Assembly (NCBI RefSeq): GCF_003112535.1
Contig: NZ_BEWA01000001.1
Span: forward strand, 151,073-215,072
DNA from: Streptomyces rishiriensis
Lineage (GTDB): Bacteria; Actinomycetota; Actinomycetes; Streptomycetales; Streptomycetaceae
Length of the DNA stretch: 64,000 nucleotides
Direction: 5' to 3'
Below, piece after piece: positions 15,534 through 24,515 of the stretch (position 1 is its first letter; every line of letters starts with the position of its first letter). The position numbers and the translations under genes are program-made. The notes beneath the pieces were generated by a model that saw only the letters and a program-made list of their open reading frames with translations, made no database searches and had not been told where the DNA came from.

Positions 15534-16927
15534 CGGCGCCGGTGGCGGCGTCCCGCTGGAAGTGGTCGGTGCCGTGCCAGCGGCGGCCCGGCCTGGACTA
15601 CGCGACGCTGGACGACCTCTCCCGGTTCCTCGCCCTGCACTTCTGGGCCGACCTGGAAGCGCATCATCCTGGGATCCACTCGCTGCACCTGCCGGCGCAG
15701 GTGGCGGTGCAGTGCAAGCAGCGGGCCCAGACGAAGACCGTGCGGCGACGCCGCAGCGACGGCACCTACGACGAGGTCGTGTCCCCCCGCCTGGACGGCT
15801 CCGCTCTGCTGATCGCGGTCCGGGCCCTCTACCTGGATCTCGCCCGATGGGCCGGGGAGGAGCCAGCCCGCTGGGGCCCGTGGGTCGGCCCTGCCCGATC
15901 AGGGAGGCCGACCTCAACGTCAAGAAACACGGCCAGCGGGTCAAGGCCCGCATGGACCAGCGCACCCGGCAACGCCTGCCCGCCCTGCCGACGGTGGTCC
16001 GCGCTGCCAAAGAACTCTGGACAACGCCCAGACCCGACTGCACGCCGTCCACATCGCTCCGGTCGGCGGCCGGTTCGAGGTCCTCGGCGAGACTTTCACC
16101 CGCACCAAAAGGCCAGGATCCACCTGGGTCTACGACGTTTGCGGGCGACGCCGGGACCTGGCCCAGCGGGAGCGCCGGGCCTTCTGGCGATGGGCCATGG
16201 TCGAATTCCTGCAGCACACCGGAGCCCGGATCGAGGAGATGCTGGACCAGCCATCACAGCCTGATCCAGTACCGACTGCCCACGACGGGCGAGGTCGTGC
16301 CCCTGCTGCAGATCGCCCCCTCGAAGACCGACCAGGAGCGCGTCCTGCTGGTCAGCCCCGAACTCGCCGACGTCCTGAGCACCATCATCACCTGCGGGAG
16401 CAGACGTGTCCGGGACCCGCGGACCGGCGCCGTCCCGCAGGTCGCCGCCTATGACTACAACGAACGCGTATGGAATCCGCCCATGCCGCTGCTGTTCCAG
16501 TACGACCGCAGCGGCGAGATCTCTGCCATGAACGGCGAGTTCCTCCGCAAATGCCTCAACGACGTCCTCGGCGCCACCGGCCTGACCGACGCCGAGGGCT
16601 GCCCCCTGGACTTCGACCCGCACGACTTCCGGCGCATCTTCATCACCGACGCCATCCGCAGCGGCCTCCCCCACACATCGCCCAAGTCATCGCCGGACAC
16701 CCCGACATCAACACCACCATGGGCTACAACGCGATCTACCCGGCCGAAGCCACCTAAGCCCACCGCGCGTTCATCACCCGCCGCCGAGCCCTGCGCTCCA
16801 GCGAGGAAACCGCACCCCCACATCCGAGGAATGGGACGTCTTCCTCGGCCACTTCGAACGACGCAAGCTCTCCGTCGGCATCTGCGCCCGCGCCTTCGGC
16901 ACCTCCTGTATCCACGAACACGCATGC
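15534..16927 (+). pseudogene. Large tyrosine recombinase (TnpB-like), head portion, frameshifted
   Basis: Translation across frames gives LDYATLDDLSRFLALHFWAD, EEPARWGPWV, ARMDQRTRQRLPALPTVV, YRLPTTGEVVPLLQIAPSKT, PHDFRRIFITDAIRSGLP and CIHEHAC. Each aligns in order with the intact 833-residue recombinase on the opposite strand (for example PHDFRRIFVTDAIMNGLP there). The N-terminal third is missing and several frameshifts occur. Homology stops abruptly after the HAC codons at 16927. The missing tail, starting with the next codon, is found on the same strand at 23138. Confidence 0.85.
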
Positions 16928-16980
16928 TTCTCTGAACCAGTAACTACGGTCCGTTGAGGCAGTCGGCAAACCTGTGGCAC

Positions 16981-17637
16981 ATGAGTACCGTCCCGGGCCA
17001 GGATGCGGCTATGCGTGATGTCCAGAGCGATCCCGAGTTGCAGGATCTGGTTCGGCGGTTCGTCACGCCTGATCGGCGATACCTTCGGTTGGGCGGGAGC
17101 GTTTTCCGGTTGAGCCCGGTCGAGCGCTCCGCGTTTGTGCGGGATCTGGCTCAGGCTGCGTACGAAATCACTCCGGCGGAGCTCGGCGTCCTCTTCGAGG
17201 GTGGATGGCGCGAGCGCAAGACTGCCGCCTGGCTGGTTGCTGTGGCCCACAGGTCCGAGTTCCGCGAGCTCATAGGCCGGCTCCTGCTGGCCAGCGAGGG
17301 GCCGTATGCGGGCGCGGCATACTGCGTCGCCCTTGCGAAGTTCGGTACTGCAGCGGATGCCGAACTGCTCAGCGCATACCTTGATCACTACTTGTCGCGT
17401 CCCGACCTCGACTACGACCAGGCAGTCGTCCTTGGGACGCTTCTGTACCTCGATGAGATTCTCGGCTCCGAGTACACGACACGGTTCCTTGCCCCGGCCG
17501 GTCCCTGGGACCGATGGCTCGAAGTCCGGGCCGTGGCGGCTCTCGACCCGCATGACTGTCGGCAGGCCGTGCAGCAACTGTGCGCTTTCGTCGACGAGAC
17601 CGCTGAGGTCTTCGCCTCGCTGGCCTGCGGGAGCTGA
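16981..17637 (+). CDS. DUF6000-family protein
   Basis: The 218-residue protein carries LQDLVRRFVTPDRRYLRLGG, GWRERKTAAWLVAVAHRSEF, GRLLLASEGPYAGAAYCVAL, AKFGTAADAELLSAYLDHYL and TTRFLAPAGPWDRW. These repeated alpha-helical segments resemble HEAT-like repeats and are the pattern of DUF6000. No catalytic motif is seen and the function is unknown. ATG 17011 is an alternative start directly before the conserved region. It is followed after 2 bp by the DUF5958 gene, so the two form a tight pair. It is probably cargo of the recombinase element. Confidence 0.75.
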   Translation: MSTVPGQDAAMRDVQSDPELQDLVRRFVTPDRRYLRLGGSVFRLSPVERSAFVRDLAQAAYEITPAELGVLFEGGWRERKTAAWLVAVAHRSEFRELIGRLLLASEGPYAGAAYCVALAKFGTAADAELLSAYLDHYLSRPDLDYDQAVVLGTLLYLDEILGSEYTTRFLAPAGPWDRWLEVRAVAALDPHDCRQAVQQLCAFVDETAEVFASLACGS

Positions 17638-17639
17638 TC

Positions 17640-18041
17640 ATGACCGAGCGGGACATCATCCTCAACGAACTCGCCCAAGGACTGCGCCCGATGTCACAGG
17701 GCATCGAGTGGTTCGACACCCACAGCCCGGAGGAGCAGGCCGAGATACTCCTGTTCCTGCGCCACCACTGCGTGCAGGCGCGCGCCGTCACCGAAGACGG
17801 ACCGGAGAGCATCCGACGTGCCGGGCTGCGCCCGACGCACACCCCGGCGGTCTTGATCACCTGCGGCCCGATCGACCAGCAACTGGGGAAGATCGCCGGC
17901 CTCACCCCTGTCGACGAACGACGCAAGGCGTTCCGGCTACTGGTCGAGGTCCTCGCGGTCGCAGACGAACGGCGCCGCGAACGCTTCTGCTCCGGCGGAT
18001 GCGGTCACTGGTGGCATAACCTGCCCGTCGCCGACGGGTGA
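17640..18041 (+). CDS. DUF5958-family protein
   Basis: The 133-residue protein contains ILNELAQGLRPMSQGIEWFD, CVQARAVTEDGPESIRRAGL and RPTHTPAVLITCGPIDQQLG. It ends with a Cys/His cluster in RERFCSGGCGHWWHNL that could bind a metal. This is the pattern of DUF5958, small actinomycete proteins of unknown function. The start lies 2 bp after the DUF6000 stop, which implies one transcript. Confidence 0.75.
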   Translation: MTERDIILNELAQGLRPMSQGIEWFDTHSPEEQAEILLFLRHHCVQARAVTEDGPESIRRAGLRPTHTPAVLITCGPIDQQLGKIAGLTPVDERRKAFRLLVEVLAVADERRRERFCSGGCGHWWHNLPVADG

Positions 18042-18110
18042 GGACGAGTCCCCCGCCGCTGGCCTCCGCCCCTGGACTCCATGTGCGGCAAGACGGACTG
18101 ACGGCAGTGT

Positions 18111-18572
18111 TCATGCGCTCGTGTCGTCGGCGGCGGAGTCGATCACCGCGCTCAGGGCCTGCAAGGCGCCATCGTATTGGTGGCGGTCGAACTGGAACGG
18201 ACCGAATGCCACGTAGTCGCGGGTCTTGCGGTGGGGTTGCTCGAAGGCGTCCCAGGTTACGAGATCCGCTGTCGCGGTGATGCGGGCCATGAGCGGCCAG
18301 CACCCCCACTCACCGCATTCACAACCGAGGACGGGGGTCTTCGGCCCCATCGCGCTAGTGGACAGTCCGAGGAAGTGGTCCTGCATCGGGCCGAACCGGA
18401 AGAACTCCGGAATCAGACCACCGTAGGCATCACCTGCAGGCTGCATCCCGGCCGCGATCTCGTACTCATCGATCAGCTCGGTGAGTGGTGCTCCGTCGAT
18501 GTGAGGGACGACCACGAGCAGACCCCTGTCGCCACGGTGCTGGCAATCGAACCGGATCTCATTGCTGATCAT
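18111..18572 (-). CDS. Hypothetical protein with CxCGxWGCW motif
   Basis: A 153-residue protein beginning MISNEIRFDCQHRGDRGLLV, with PAGDAYGGLIPEFFRFGPMQ and a conserved-looking cluster VLGCECGEWGCWPLMARITA, then a Tyr/Phe-rich YVAFGPFQFDRHQYDGAL. Three cysteines in CECGEWGC could form a metal site. I recognise it as a recurring Streptomyces hypothetical but know no function. Its start overlaps the end of the adjacent recombinase-tail frame by 14 bp. Confidence 0.7.
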   Translation of the reverse strand: MISNEIRFDCQHRGDRGLLVVVPHIDGAPLTELIDEYEIAAGMQPAGDAYGGLIPEFFRFGPMQDHFLGLSTSAMGPKTPVLGCECGEWGCWPLMARITATADLVTWDAFEQPHRKTRDYVAFGPFQFDRHQYDGALQALSAVIDSAADDTSA

Positions 18573-18843
18573 CCCGCGATTGTCTCAGCGACCCTGCTCC
18601 CTCCTTCTGGGCGGGGTGAGCCGGGGCCTTGCGCGACATGCCGAGGTTGATCGCCACGCTGCCGGGCGCGGAGTCGATCTGGTCGATTCTGGATTCGGCG
18701 CCGGCGAGGCTGACGCGCAGGCCCTCGATTTCGCCGAGCCAGCCCTCTTTCTTGGCTTCGGCGATCCGGTCGAGGAGGTTGTCGCGGATCTCCACTAGGC
18801 GGCCGCGCTGGGCGGGGTCGGGGCGCAGGAGGGAGCAGCGGAC
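18559..18843 (-). pseudogene. TnpB-like recombinase tail fragment (second tail)
   Basis: The reverse frame begins VRCSLLRPDPAQRGRLVEIR and continues DNLLDRIAEAKKEGWLGEIE, GLRVSLAGAESRIDQID and INLGMS. It aligns with the coiled-coil tail of the intact recombinase (DNLIARIAEAEREGWLGEVE). Homology starts exactly at the codon after the HAC cysteine, the same boundary at which the plus-strand copy is split. The bases just upstream belong to the neighbouring hypothetical gene's stop region. Confidence 0.8.
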
Positions 18844-18847
18844 AGAG

Positions 18848-19273
18848 TCAGGAGCGCCCGTGCTCGCGGTTGAGCTCGTGGTAGCCGCGGAAGTCGAAGA
18901 ACCGCAGGCCGTCGATCACCGCTCCAGACAGGATTTCCGGCAGGGTCCAAGGGTGGGGGGTGTAGTCGTCCGTTGCCACGCCTCCATGCTCAAGCAGCAG
19001 CGCGATCATTCGGTGAACCTCTGCGGTGCCGTCGATCCGCCCGGAGATGTCGATCTGCACCGCCCAAGTGGGGTGATGTCCGACGGCCGCTTCAAGGATC
19101 GCCACATCCTCGGGATCCCAATCGGAGAAGAGGTAGCCGGTCTGCTCATCGTCGATGTCGATGTAGAGGTTGCCGTCCAGAGTCCACGGATTGCGCTGCT
19201 CGGGCAGATGCCGATTGAGCGAGGCGACGGTCGCAGCTCGCTCACCTGCGGGAAACACGAAGACAGTTCGCAT
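18848..19273 (-). CDS. Hypothetical protein, immunity-like small soluble type
   Basis: The 141-residue protein starts MRTVFVFPAGERAATVASLN and contains the acidic stretch DGNLYIDIDDEQTGYLFSDW then DPEDVAILEAAVGHHPTWAV and GAVIDGLRFFDFRGYHELN. The mixed alpha/beta, acidic and compact character is like many orphan immunity proteins, but that is only a resemblance. No family is recognised. It lies 43 bp downstream of the large recombinase on the same strand and its stop abuts the tail fragment. Confidence 0.65.
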   Translation of the reverse strand: MRTVFVFPAGERAATVASLNRHLPEQRNPWTLDGNLYIDIDDEQTGYLFSDWDPEDVAILEAAVGHHPTWAVQIDISGRIDGTAEVHRMIALLLEHGGVATDDYTPHPWTLPEILSGAVIDGLRFFDFRGYHELNREHGRS

Positions 19274-19316
19274 GGGTTGGAGCGTAGGCAGTTCAGCTTC
19301 GTGGCGACCATGGATT

Positions 19317-21818
19317 TCAGGGATGGTGCTGGTCCGTCGACGTAGTGGTGGTGCGGATGGCGACGTCGGCGAAGGTCGGCATGCCGAGATCGACTGTGGA
19401 GGGTCGGCGGGCTGCTTCGGCATCGAGCTGGTCCAGCTTGCCTTGCGCGCCGGTGAGGCTGACCTGGAGGCCCTCGACTTCGCCCAGCCATCCTTCCCGC
19501 TCCGCCTCAGCGATCCGGGCGATCAGGTTGTCACGGATGTCGATCAGCCGTGACCGTTGGGCCGGATCAGGCCGGAGGAGCGAGCATCTGACACAAGCGT
19601 GCTCATGGATGCAAGGGGATCCGAAGGCGCGTGCGCATGTACCGATGGACACCTTCCGCTTCTCGAAGTGGGAGAGGAAGGCGTCCCACTCCTCCTCTGT
19701 CGGGATGCGGTACTCCTCCCCGGGGCGGGAGGCCCGCCGGCGGGCGATGAAGGCTCGGTGGGCCTCGATCGTCTCGGCAGGGTAGACCGCCTTGTATCCG
19801 ATCGTGGTGTCGATGCTCTTGTGACCGCAGATGACCTGGGCAATGTGCGGGGGCAGTCCGTTCATGATGGCGTCGGTGACGAAGATCCTCCGGAAGTCGT
19901 GGGGAGAGAAGAACAGTGCCTCACCGTCGGCGTTGGTCAGCCCGGTCGCGGCCAGCGCATTGATCAGCAGTTTGCGGATCGCGGTCGGTGTGAAAGCGCG
20001 ATGCTCGGAGCCGACGCCACGCTGGAACAGCAGTGGCATCGGCGGGTTCCAAACTTTCTCACGGACGTCGTAGGCGGCCACCAGCGGAACCATCCCGCTG
20101 GGGCCCCGCAGCCGACTGATGATGGCGCTGAGAACGTCGGCGAGTTCCGGGCTGACCAGCAGAAGTCGCTCGGTGTCGGTCTTGGATGGAGCGATCTGCA
20201 GCAGCGGGACGACCTCGCCGGTGGACGGGAGCCGGTACTGGGTGACGCTGTGGTGAGTGAGTTCCAGAAGCTCCTCGTTGCGAACACCGGTCAGACGCAG
20301 GACTTCGATCACGGCGAACGCCCAGAACGCCTCCTCTTCCTCGTACGAAAGATTCCGCCGACGCCCACTGGAGCTCTCCTCGGCCCAGGTGAGGTGGCCC
20401 GCAGCCTTCGGGGCAATGGTTCTGCGCAGGGCGCCGTCCGTGCCTGGGATCAGCTCCCCGGGCTCGGTGTCTCGCGCCGCCTGGAGCAGGCCGGCGGCTT
20501 CGCGGCGCCGCCGGTCGGTGGCGCTGACCAAGATGGGGAGGACGGGAAGCCGCTCGCGGGTGCGCTGGTCCATCCGGGCTTTGCGCCGCTTGCGTTCCTT
20601 TGCCTTGTGGATCTCGTCGTCGCTGATCGGGCAGGGCACGGCCCATGGCCCCCAGCGGGCCGGTTCCTCGGCCGCCCATTGCGCGATGTCGAGGTAGAAC
20701 GCTCGGACGCGCATGAGTTCGTCTTTGGCGTTGAGCCGCGGGCTGGTGACTTCAATGCTCTTGCCGTCGGGGCCGACGACGTTGCGCCTTTTGACCTTCA
20801 GGTCGTCTTTCCAGGCGCGAGCCACCGCCGGGGGTAGCCGCAGAGAGTCGATTCCTGGTGCCAGATCTTCGATGCGGGCCCAGAACAGGCCCGCGAGCGT
20901 TCGGGAGATCGCGTCCAGGCTGGTGAAGTCCAGCGATGGCTGGCGTTCGCGCAGATAGTCCACGATCACGTCGCGTACCGGTTGGCAGCGGATCTGGTAG
21001 CGGTCCACCAGCTCTTCGATGCTCGACTGGCCCAGGGCGAGCCCGAAGGCGCGGATCGTGGCCGGGGCGTCCTCGGGGAAGATGCCCATAGCCCGCAGCC
21101 GCAGGTAGAAGTCGACCTTCTTCTGTCCGCCGCGGGCGTGCACCCGGCGCTGGGTATCGATGAGCTCCACGCAGTCGCCGACAGTGATGTCGTCGATCCG
21201 CCCGCCCTTGCAGGCCAGCAGGATGGCGATCCGCGTCGCGGCGGTCTGCGCATCCTGGCGCGCGCTCGCCGGCCCGGCGGCGGCCAGCTGGCGCAGGCGC
21301 GCGAATCCATCCGGGTCCCGGGTCTCGGCCATCACAGAAGCGAGATATCGGTGCGAGCGGGTGAGCATCCACGGCAGAGCCGGACGAATGACGTCTCCGC
21401 AGATCAGCATGAGCAGCCCAGAGGCCAGGTCCTCCCGGTCATGCGACGGTGAGGGCCCGTGCTTGCTCAGCCACCGCTTGGGGATCTCCACCCAGGAGGC
21501 TCCGGACAACCCCTCGGCTCCCGTGGCCATCCAGCGCTGCTGCCAGGTATCCCCGGGCCGGCTCGACAGCCAGCGCAGCAACTTGATCACCCCGCGGCGG
21601 CGTCCCGCTCGGGTGCCGTTCGCCACCGGAAGGAACGGCGCCATCGTCAGGTGTCGCAATGTCTCCTCAGACGACTGCGCGGTCTGGGGCCACCACCGTT
21701 CCGCGGTCCGGGCCGGGAACTGCTCCCGCAGTCGGCTGTTGCGCGCCTGGGCCTGCTCCGCGCTCGGGTTCGTGATCTCCAACGGCTTGCGCGTCGTGTG
21801 CTTGACGACGGCCGTCAT
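19317..21818 (-). CDS. Large tyrosine recombinase (TnpB-like)
   Basis: The 833-residue protein is much longer than phage integrases. The ATG at 21818 is chosen because it overlaps the stop of the upstream recombinase (ATGA). The catalytic domain shows TGVRNEELLELTHHSV (Arg near 512), a PSTGEVVPLLQIAPSKTDTE beta hairpin, SPHDFRRIFVTDAI (His-x-x-Arg near 640) and GHKSIDTTIGYKAVYP (His, Tyr near 673). The last 150 residues hold a cysteine cluster (TCARAFGSPCIHEHACVRC) and a coiled coil. Size and pairing resemble TnpB of Tn554-type elements. Three eroded relatives lie nearby. Confidence 0.85.
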   Translation of the reverse strand: MTAVVKHTTRKPLEITNPSAEQAQARNSRLREQFPARTAERWWPQTAQSSEETLRHLTMAPFLPVANGTRAGRRRGVIKLLRWLSSRPGDTWQQRWMATGAEGLSGASWVEIPKRWLSKHGPSPSHDREDLASGLLMLICGDVIRPALPWMLTRSHRYLASVMAETRDPDGFARLRQLAAAGPASARQDAQTAATRIAILLACKGGRIDDITVGDCVELIDTQRRVHARGGQKKVDFYLRLRAMGIFPEDAPATIRAFGLALGQSSIEELVDRYQIRCQPVRDVIVDYLRERQPSLDFTSLDAISRTLAGLFWARIEDLAPGIDSLRLPPAVARAWKDDLKVKRRNVVGPDGKSIEVTSPRLNAKDELMRVRAFYLDIAQWAAEEPARWGPWAVPCPISDDEIHKAKERKRRKARMDQRTRERLPVLPILVSATDRRRREAAGLLQAARDTEPGELIPGTDGALRRTIAPKAAGHLTWAEESSSGRRRNLSYEEEEAFWAFAVIEVLRLTGVRNEELLELTHHSVTQYRLPSTGEVVPLLQIAPSKTDTERLLLVSPELADVLSAIISRLRGPSGMVPLVAAYDVREKVWNPPMPLLFQRGVGSEHRAFTPTAIRKLLINALAATGLTNADGEALFFSPHDFRRIFVTDAIMNGLPPHIAQVICGHKSIDTTIGYKAVYPAETIEAHRAFIARRRASRPGEEYRIPTEEEWDAFLSHFEKRKVSIGTCARAFGSPCIHEHACVRCSLLRPDPAQRSRLIDIRDNLIARIAEAEREGWLGEVEGLQVSLTGAQGKLDQLDAEAARRPSTVDLGMPTFADVAIRTTTTSTDQHHP

Positions 21819-23056
21819 GACGAGCGCCCGAACAAGACCTCCAGCGACGCCGGATCGTAGCCTGGTGCTGGCGGCGGTGGCACCGGCTGGATGCTCGTGC
21901 GGGCCTGGCGTGCGTGATGCGCCAGCACGCCGGCCACGACCTCGTCCTTGTGCGGCGTCAGATAGACCTCCGTGGCGGACAGGTGAGCGTGTCCGAGCAC
22001 CCACTGCACGTCGGACAGCGTCAGCTTCGTGTCGCGCACCATCCGGGCGGCCGCGCTGTGCCGGAGGTCATGAAGGGTCCAGTCGGCGCCGAGCGAGGCG
22101 TTGACACGCTCGAACATCCGGTGGGCGCCGTGGTAGGTCAGGGGTCGGATCGGATCTCGCCGTGTCCACCACACCGGCTGGGTGCGTCCTCGCACAACCT
22201 GGCCTTGTACCTCCTGCTGGTAGAGGCGCAGCCATACGAAAGCGTCCGCAGATGCCGGCACCTGCTGGACTGCCCGCGAGCCCTTGCGCACCACGCTGAT
22301 CAACTGCTGGCCAGGGTCGACATCGCGCTGACGCATGCCGATCAGTTCCGAAGCCCGCACCCCGGTGGAGATCCAGAAGGCGACCAAGGCCCGGTCGCGG
22401 TTGGAGGGCAGCGCCGCGAACAGTTTGTTGAACCATGCTTCCGGAATCGAACGCGGGATTCGCCGCGGCAGGCTCGGCCGGTACCGGCCCACGCGCTCAA
22501 GCTTCCAGCCGGCCATCGGATTGTGGTGCGCGTGAGCCCGTCCAGAACGGCGGGCAAGATCCAGCGGGAACGGGTTGAGCAGCGGGCCGGTCCCCGCATC
22601 GCGGTGCACGTCGTAGAACCGGCGCAGGACCGTCTCGCTGTGCACGACGGTGGCCGGAGCGTACCCGGATCCGGTCGACGGTTTCCCGGTCACCGGGTTC
22701 GCGGCACCGGCTTCCCCTACCGCCCGCGGCCCCTGGGCCTTGACCTTCCTGGGTTTGACGGTCTGCTGGATCCAGCAGCTGAAATCCCGGGCTTCCCGGC
22801 GGGTCGCCCGATCCCAGGGAACATCCACGGCCTGCAGGAAACGCCACCACCGCAACAGATCCATCCCGTAGGAGCGAACCGTTGACGGCGCTTTCCCGGC
22901 CGCCAGCAACTCCTGGAAGTAGACGGCGACCGGCTCGACGGCCGCTCCGTCGGGATCGATCAGCCGGTACGGCTCGTACCGGTTGCCGGTCTCCATCAGC
23001 CGACCCCACTGGGGAACCGCCAGGGCTGCCAAATCTCGTTGGGGAGCATCCTTCAT
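21815..23056 (-). CDS. Tyrosine recombinase (TnpA-like)
   Basis: The 413-residue protein starts MKDAPQRDLAALAVPQWGRL. The longer frame upstream overlaps another relic, so this ATG is preferred. It has an N-terminal SAM-like DNA-binding domain (VAVYFQELLAAGKAPSTVRS) and a full catalytic set: TGVRASELIGM (Arg near 235), LHDLRHSAAARMVRDTKL (His-x-x-Arg near 330) and LGHAHLSATEVYLTPH (His, Tyr near 363). It overlaps the large recombinase by 4 bp, giving the TnpA-TnpB order of Tn554-like elements. It begins 80 bp inside the presumed element end. Confidence 0.9.
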   Translation of the reverse strand: MKDAPQRDLAALAVPQWGRLMETGNRYEPYRLIDPDGAAVEPVAVYFQELLAAGKAPSTVRSYGMDLLRWWRFLQAVDVPWDRATRREARDFSCWIQQTVKPRKVKAQGPRAVGEAGAANPVTGKPSTGSGYAPATVVHSETVLRRFYDVHRDAGTGPLLNPFPLDLARRSGRAHAHHNPMAGWKLERVGRYRPSLPRRIPRSIPEAWFNKLFAALPSNRDRALVAFWISTGVRASELIGMRQRDVDPGQQLISVVRKGSRAVQQVPASADAFVWLRLYQQEVQGQVVRGRTQPVWWTRRDPIRPLTYHGAHRMFERVNASLGADWTLHDLRHSAAARMVRDTKLTLSDVQWVLGHAHLSATEVYLTPHKDEVVAGVLAHHARQARTSIQPVPPPPAPGYDPASLEVLFGRSS

Positions 23057-23137
23057 CACGACCGGTGAACGTAGTGCCCAATGACTCCATCCGCCCACTG
23101 AACTGGGCAATAACAGGCTTCGTTCAGTCAACGGGGC

Positions 23138-23401
23138 ATCCGTTGCTCCATACTCCGCCCCGACTCTGCCCAACGAGGCCGCCTCACGGAGATCCGCGAC
23201 AACCTTCTCGCCCGGATCACCGAAGCCGAACGCGAAGGATGGCTTGGCGAGATCGAAGGACTCGAGATCAGCCTCGCCGGAGCCCAGGACAAACTCAGCT
23301 TGCTCAATGCAGAGCAAGCCCGCGCGCGGCAGACCGTCGACCTGGGGATGCCCTCCTATGCCGACCTCGCCGGACGCACCTCTACGGCCGACCACCCGTG
23401 A
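23138..23401 (+). pseudogene. TnpB-like recombinase tail fragment belonging to the split plus-strand copy
   Basis: The frame reads IRCSILRPDSAQRGRLTEIR, DNLLARITEAEREGWLGEIE, GLEISLAGAQDKLSLL and VDLGMPSYADLAG before TGA 23399-23401. It aligns with the end of the intact recombinase. It begins with the codon that should follow the last codon of the head at 16927, on the same strand. Together they suggest one gene opened by the 6.2-kb insertion. Confidence 0.8.
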
Positions 23402-23582
23402 CCACGACGCTCCTGGATCACTCGCCGCGCGAGCGCAGATGGACCACACTCATGACGGCCGGTGCACTGATCGCTGGCTTGTTCACAAGAAGCGACAGTA
23501 GATATTCACCATTTCCGGAGGCGGTCACGAGGGCTGCAGCGTTCGAATTGTTCACGAGCTACGGCAGCCCCATTGCCGATCC

Positions 23583-24434
23583 TCAGTGGCGGTACGCGGC
23601 TGTCGCGATCTTGATGAATGATCGGGTCAACGGGTTGGTGTCTCCTTCGTTACACACCGCCACCACTCGGCTCGGCGCCATGTCGATCAGCGGCACCACG
23701 GTGAACTCCGCGGGCAGGTCGTGTCCGAGCGGGGCCAAGCCGACCGTGCCGTTCCACAGCACAGCCTGCAGGCATTCCTGGACGGCGCGCACCACTGGTC
23801 CCTCCCGCGGCCTGCCACCGTTCCAGTACGACTGCCAGATGGGGTCTGTGTCCTGCGGGAACTGGAACCACCGGCGGTCGCGCAGCTCGGCCAGCCGCAG
23901 CTCATCGCGGCGGGCCAGCGGATCGTCGGCGCGCAGGACCACGCCGACCGGATCGGTCCGCAGCGTACGCACCGTCAGGGCGGTCTCGTCGAACGGTGCC
24001 CTGGTGAGGGCGACGTCGACCAGTCCAGCGCGCAGTCCGCACGTCGGGTCAGTCAGATCGGTGTCGCGGATGCGGATGTCGACTCCGGGGTGGTTTCGGC
24101 GGTAGGCCGCGGCCAGCCTGGCCACGCCCGGGTCGGTGCCGTCGCCCAAGATGCCGACGGTGATAGTCGCGACGCCGGCTGCTGCGCTCACACGTACCCG
24201 GACGCGGTCGGCGTGGTCGAGTAGGGCTCGCGCCTCGTCGAGCAGCACCGCGCCCACTGGAGTGAGCGTGACGCCGGTGGTCGAGCGGGCGAAGAGCAGG
24301 GCCCCGACCTCGGCTTCCAACTGCTTGATCGCCCGGCTCAGCGGCGGCTGACTCATATGCAGTCGGGTGGCGGCCCGGCCGAAGTGGAGTTCCTCGGCGA
24401 CCGCCACGAAGTAGCGCAAGGTCCGTAGCTCCAC
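23583..24434 (-). CDS. LysR-family transcriptional regulator
   Basis: The 283-residue protein has a GTG start at VELRTLRYFVAVAEELHFGR, the LysR winged HTH (AATRLHMSQPPLSRAIKQLE, GALLFARSTTGVTLTPVG) and a two-lobed effector domain (VATITVGILGDGTDPGVARL onward). It is divergent from the cupin gene with about 80 bp between starts, the classic LysR arrangement, so it probably regulates the cupin and DoxX genes. It is intact and full length. Confidence 0.9.
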   Translation of the reverse strand: MELRTLRYFVAVAEELHFGRAATRLHMSQPPLSRAIKQLEAEVGALLFARSTTGVTLTPVGAVLLDEARALLDHADRVRVRVSAAAGVATITVGILGDGTDPGVARLAAAYRRNHPGVDIRIRDTDLTDPTCGLRAGLVDVALTRAPFDETALTVRTLRTDPVGVVLRADDPLARRDELRLAELRDRRWFQFPQDTDPIWQSYWNGGRPREGPVVRAVQECLQAVLWNGTVGLAPLGHDLPAEFTVVPLIDMAPSRVVAVCNEGDTNPLTRSFIKIATAAYRH

Positions 24435-24515
24435 GCTGCAACAATACCCATGAGGTATCGGCTCTGCTGAATGGGTCTTGGACACCGGCGAGGTCCCGGC
24501 GGTGCACTCGTGACC

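Larger units (their letters stand above)
16928..23137 (-). mobile_element. Putative Tn554-like element with paired tyrosine recombinases, inserted in a related recombinase gene
   Basis: The segment separates the head (ending CIHEHAC) and the tail (starting IRCSILRPD) of a plus-strand TnpB-like gene with no codon apparently lost. It contains an overlapping pair of large tyrosine recombinases near one end, as in Tn554 (TnpA/TnpB), plus DUF6000, DUF5958 and two unknown genes, and a second tail fragment cut at the same position. No long terminal repeats or target duplication are seen, which agrees with Tn554-type integration. Element limits are inferred from the split gene only. Confidence 0.6.

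Noticed and set aside
16981..18041. DUF6000/DUF5958 as a toxin-antitoxin or defence system
   Set aside because: No nuclease, protease or DNA-binding motif is visible; pairing alone is not enough, so only the cargo observation is kept.
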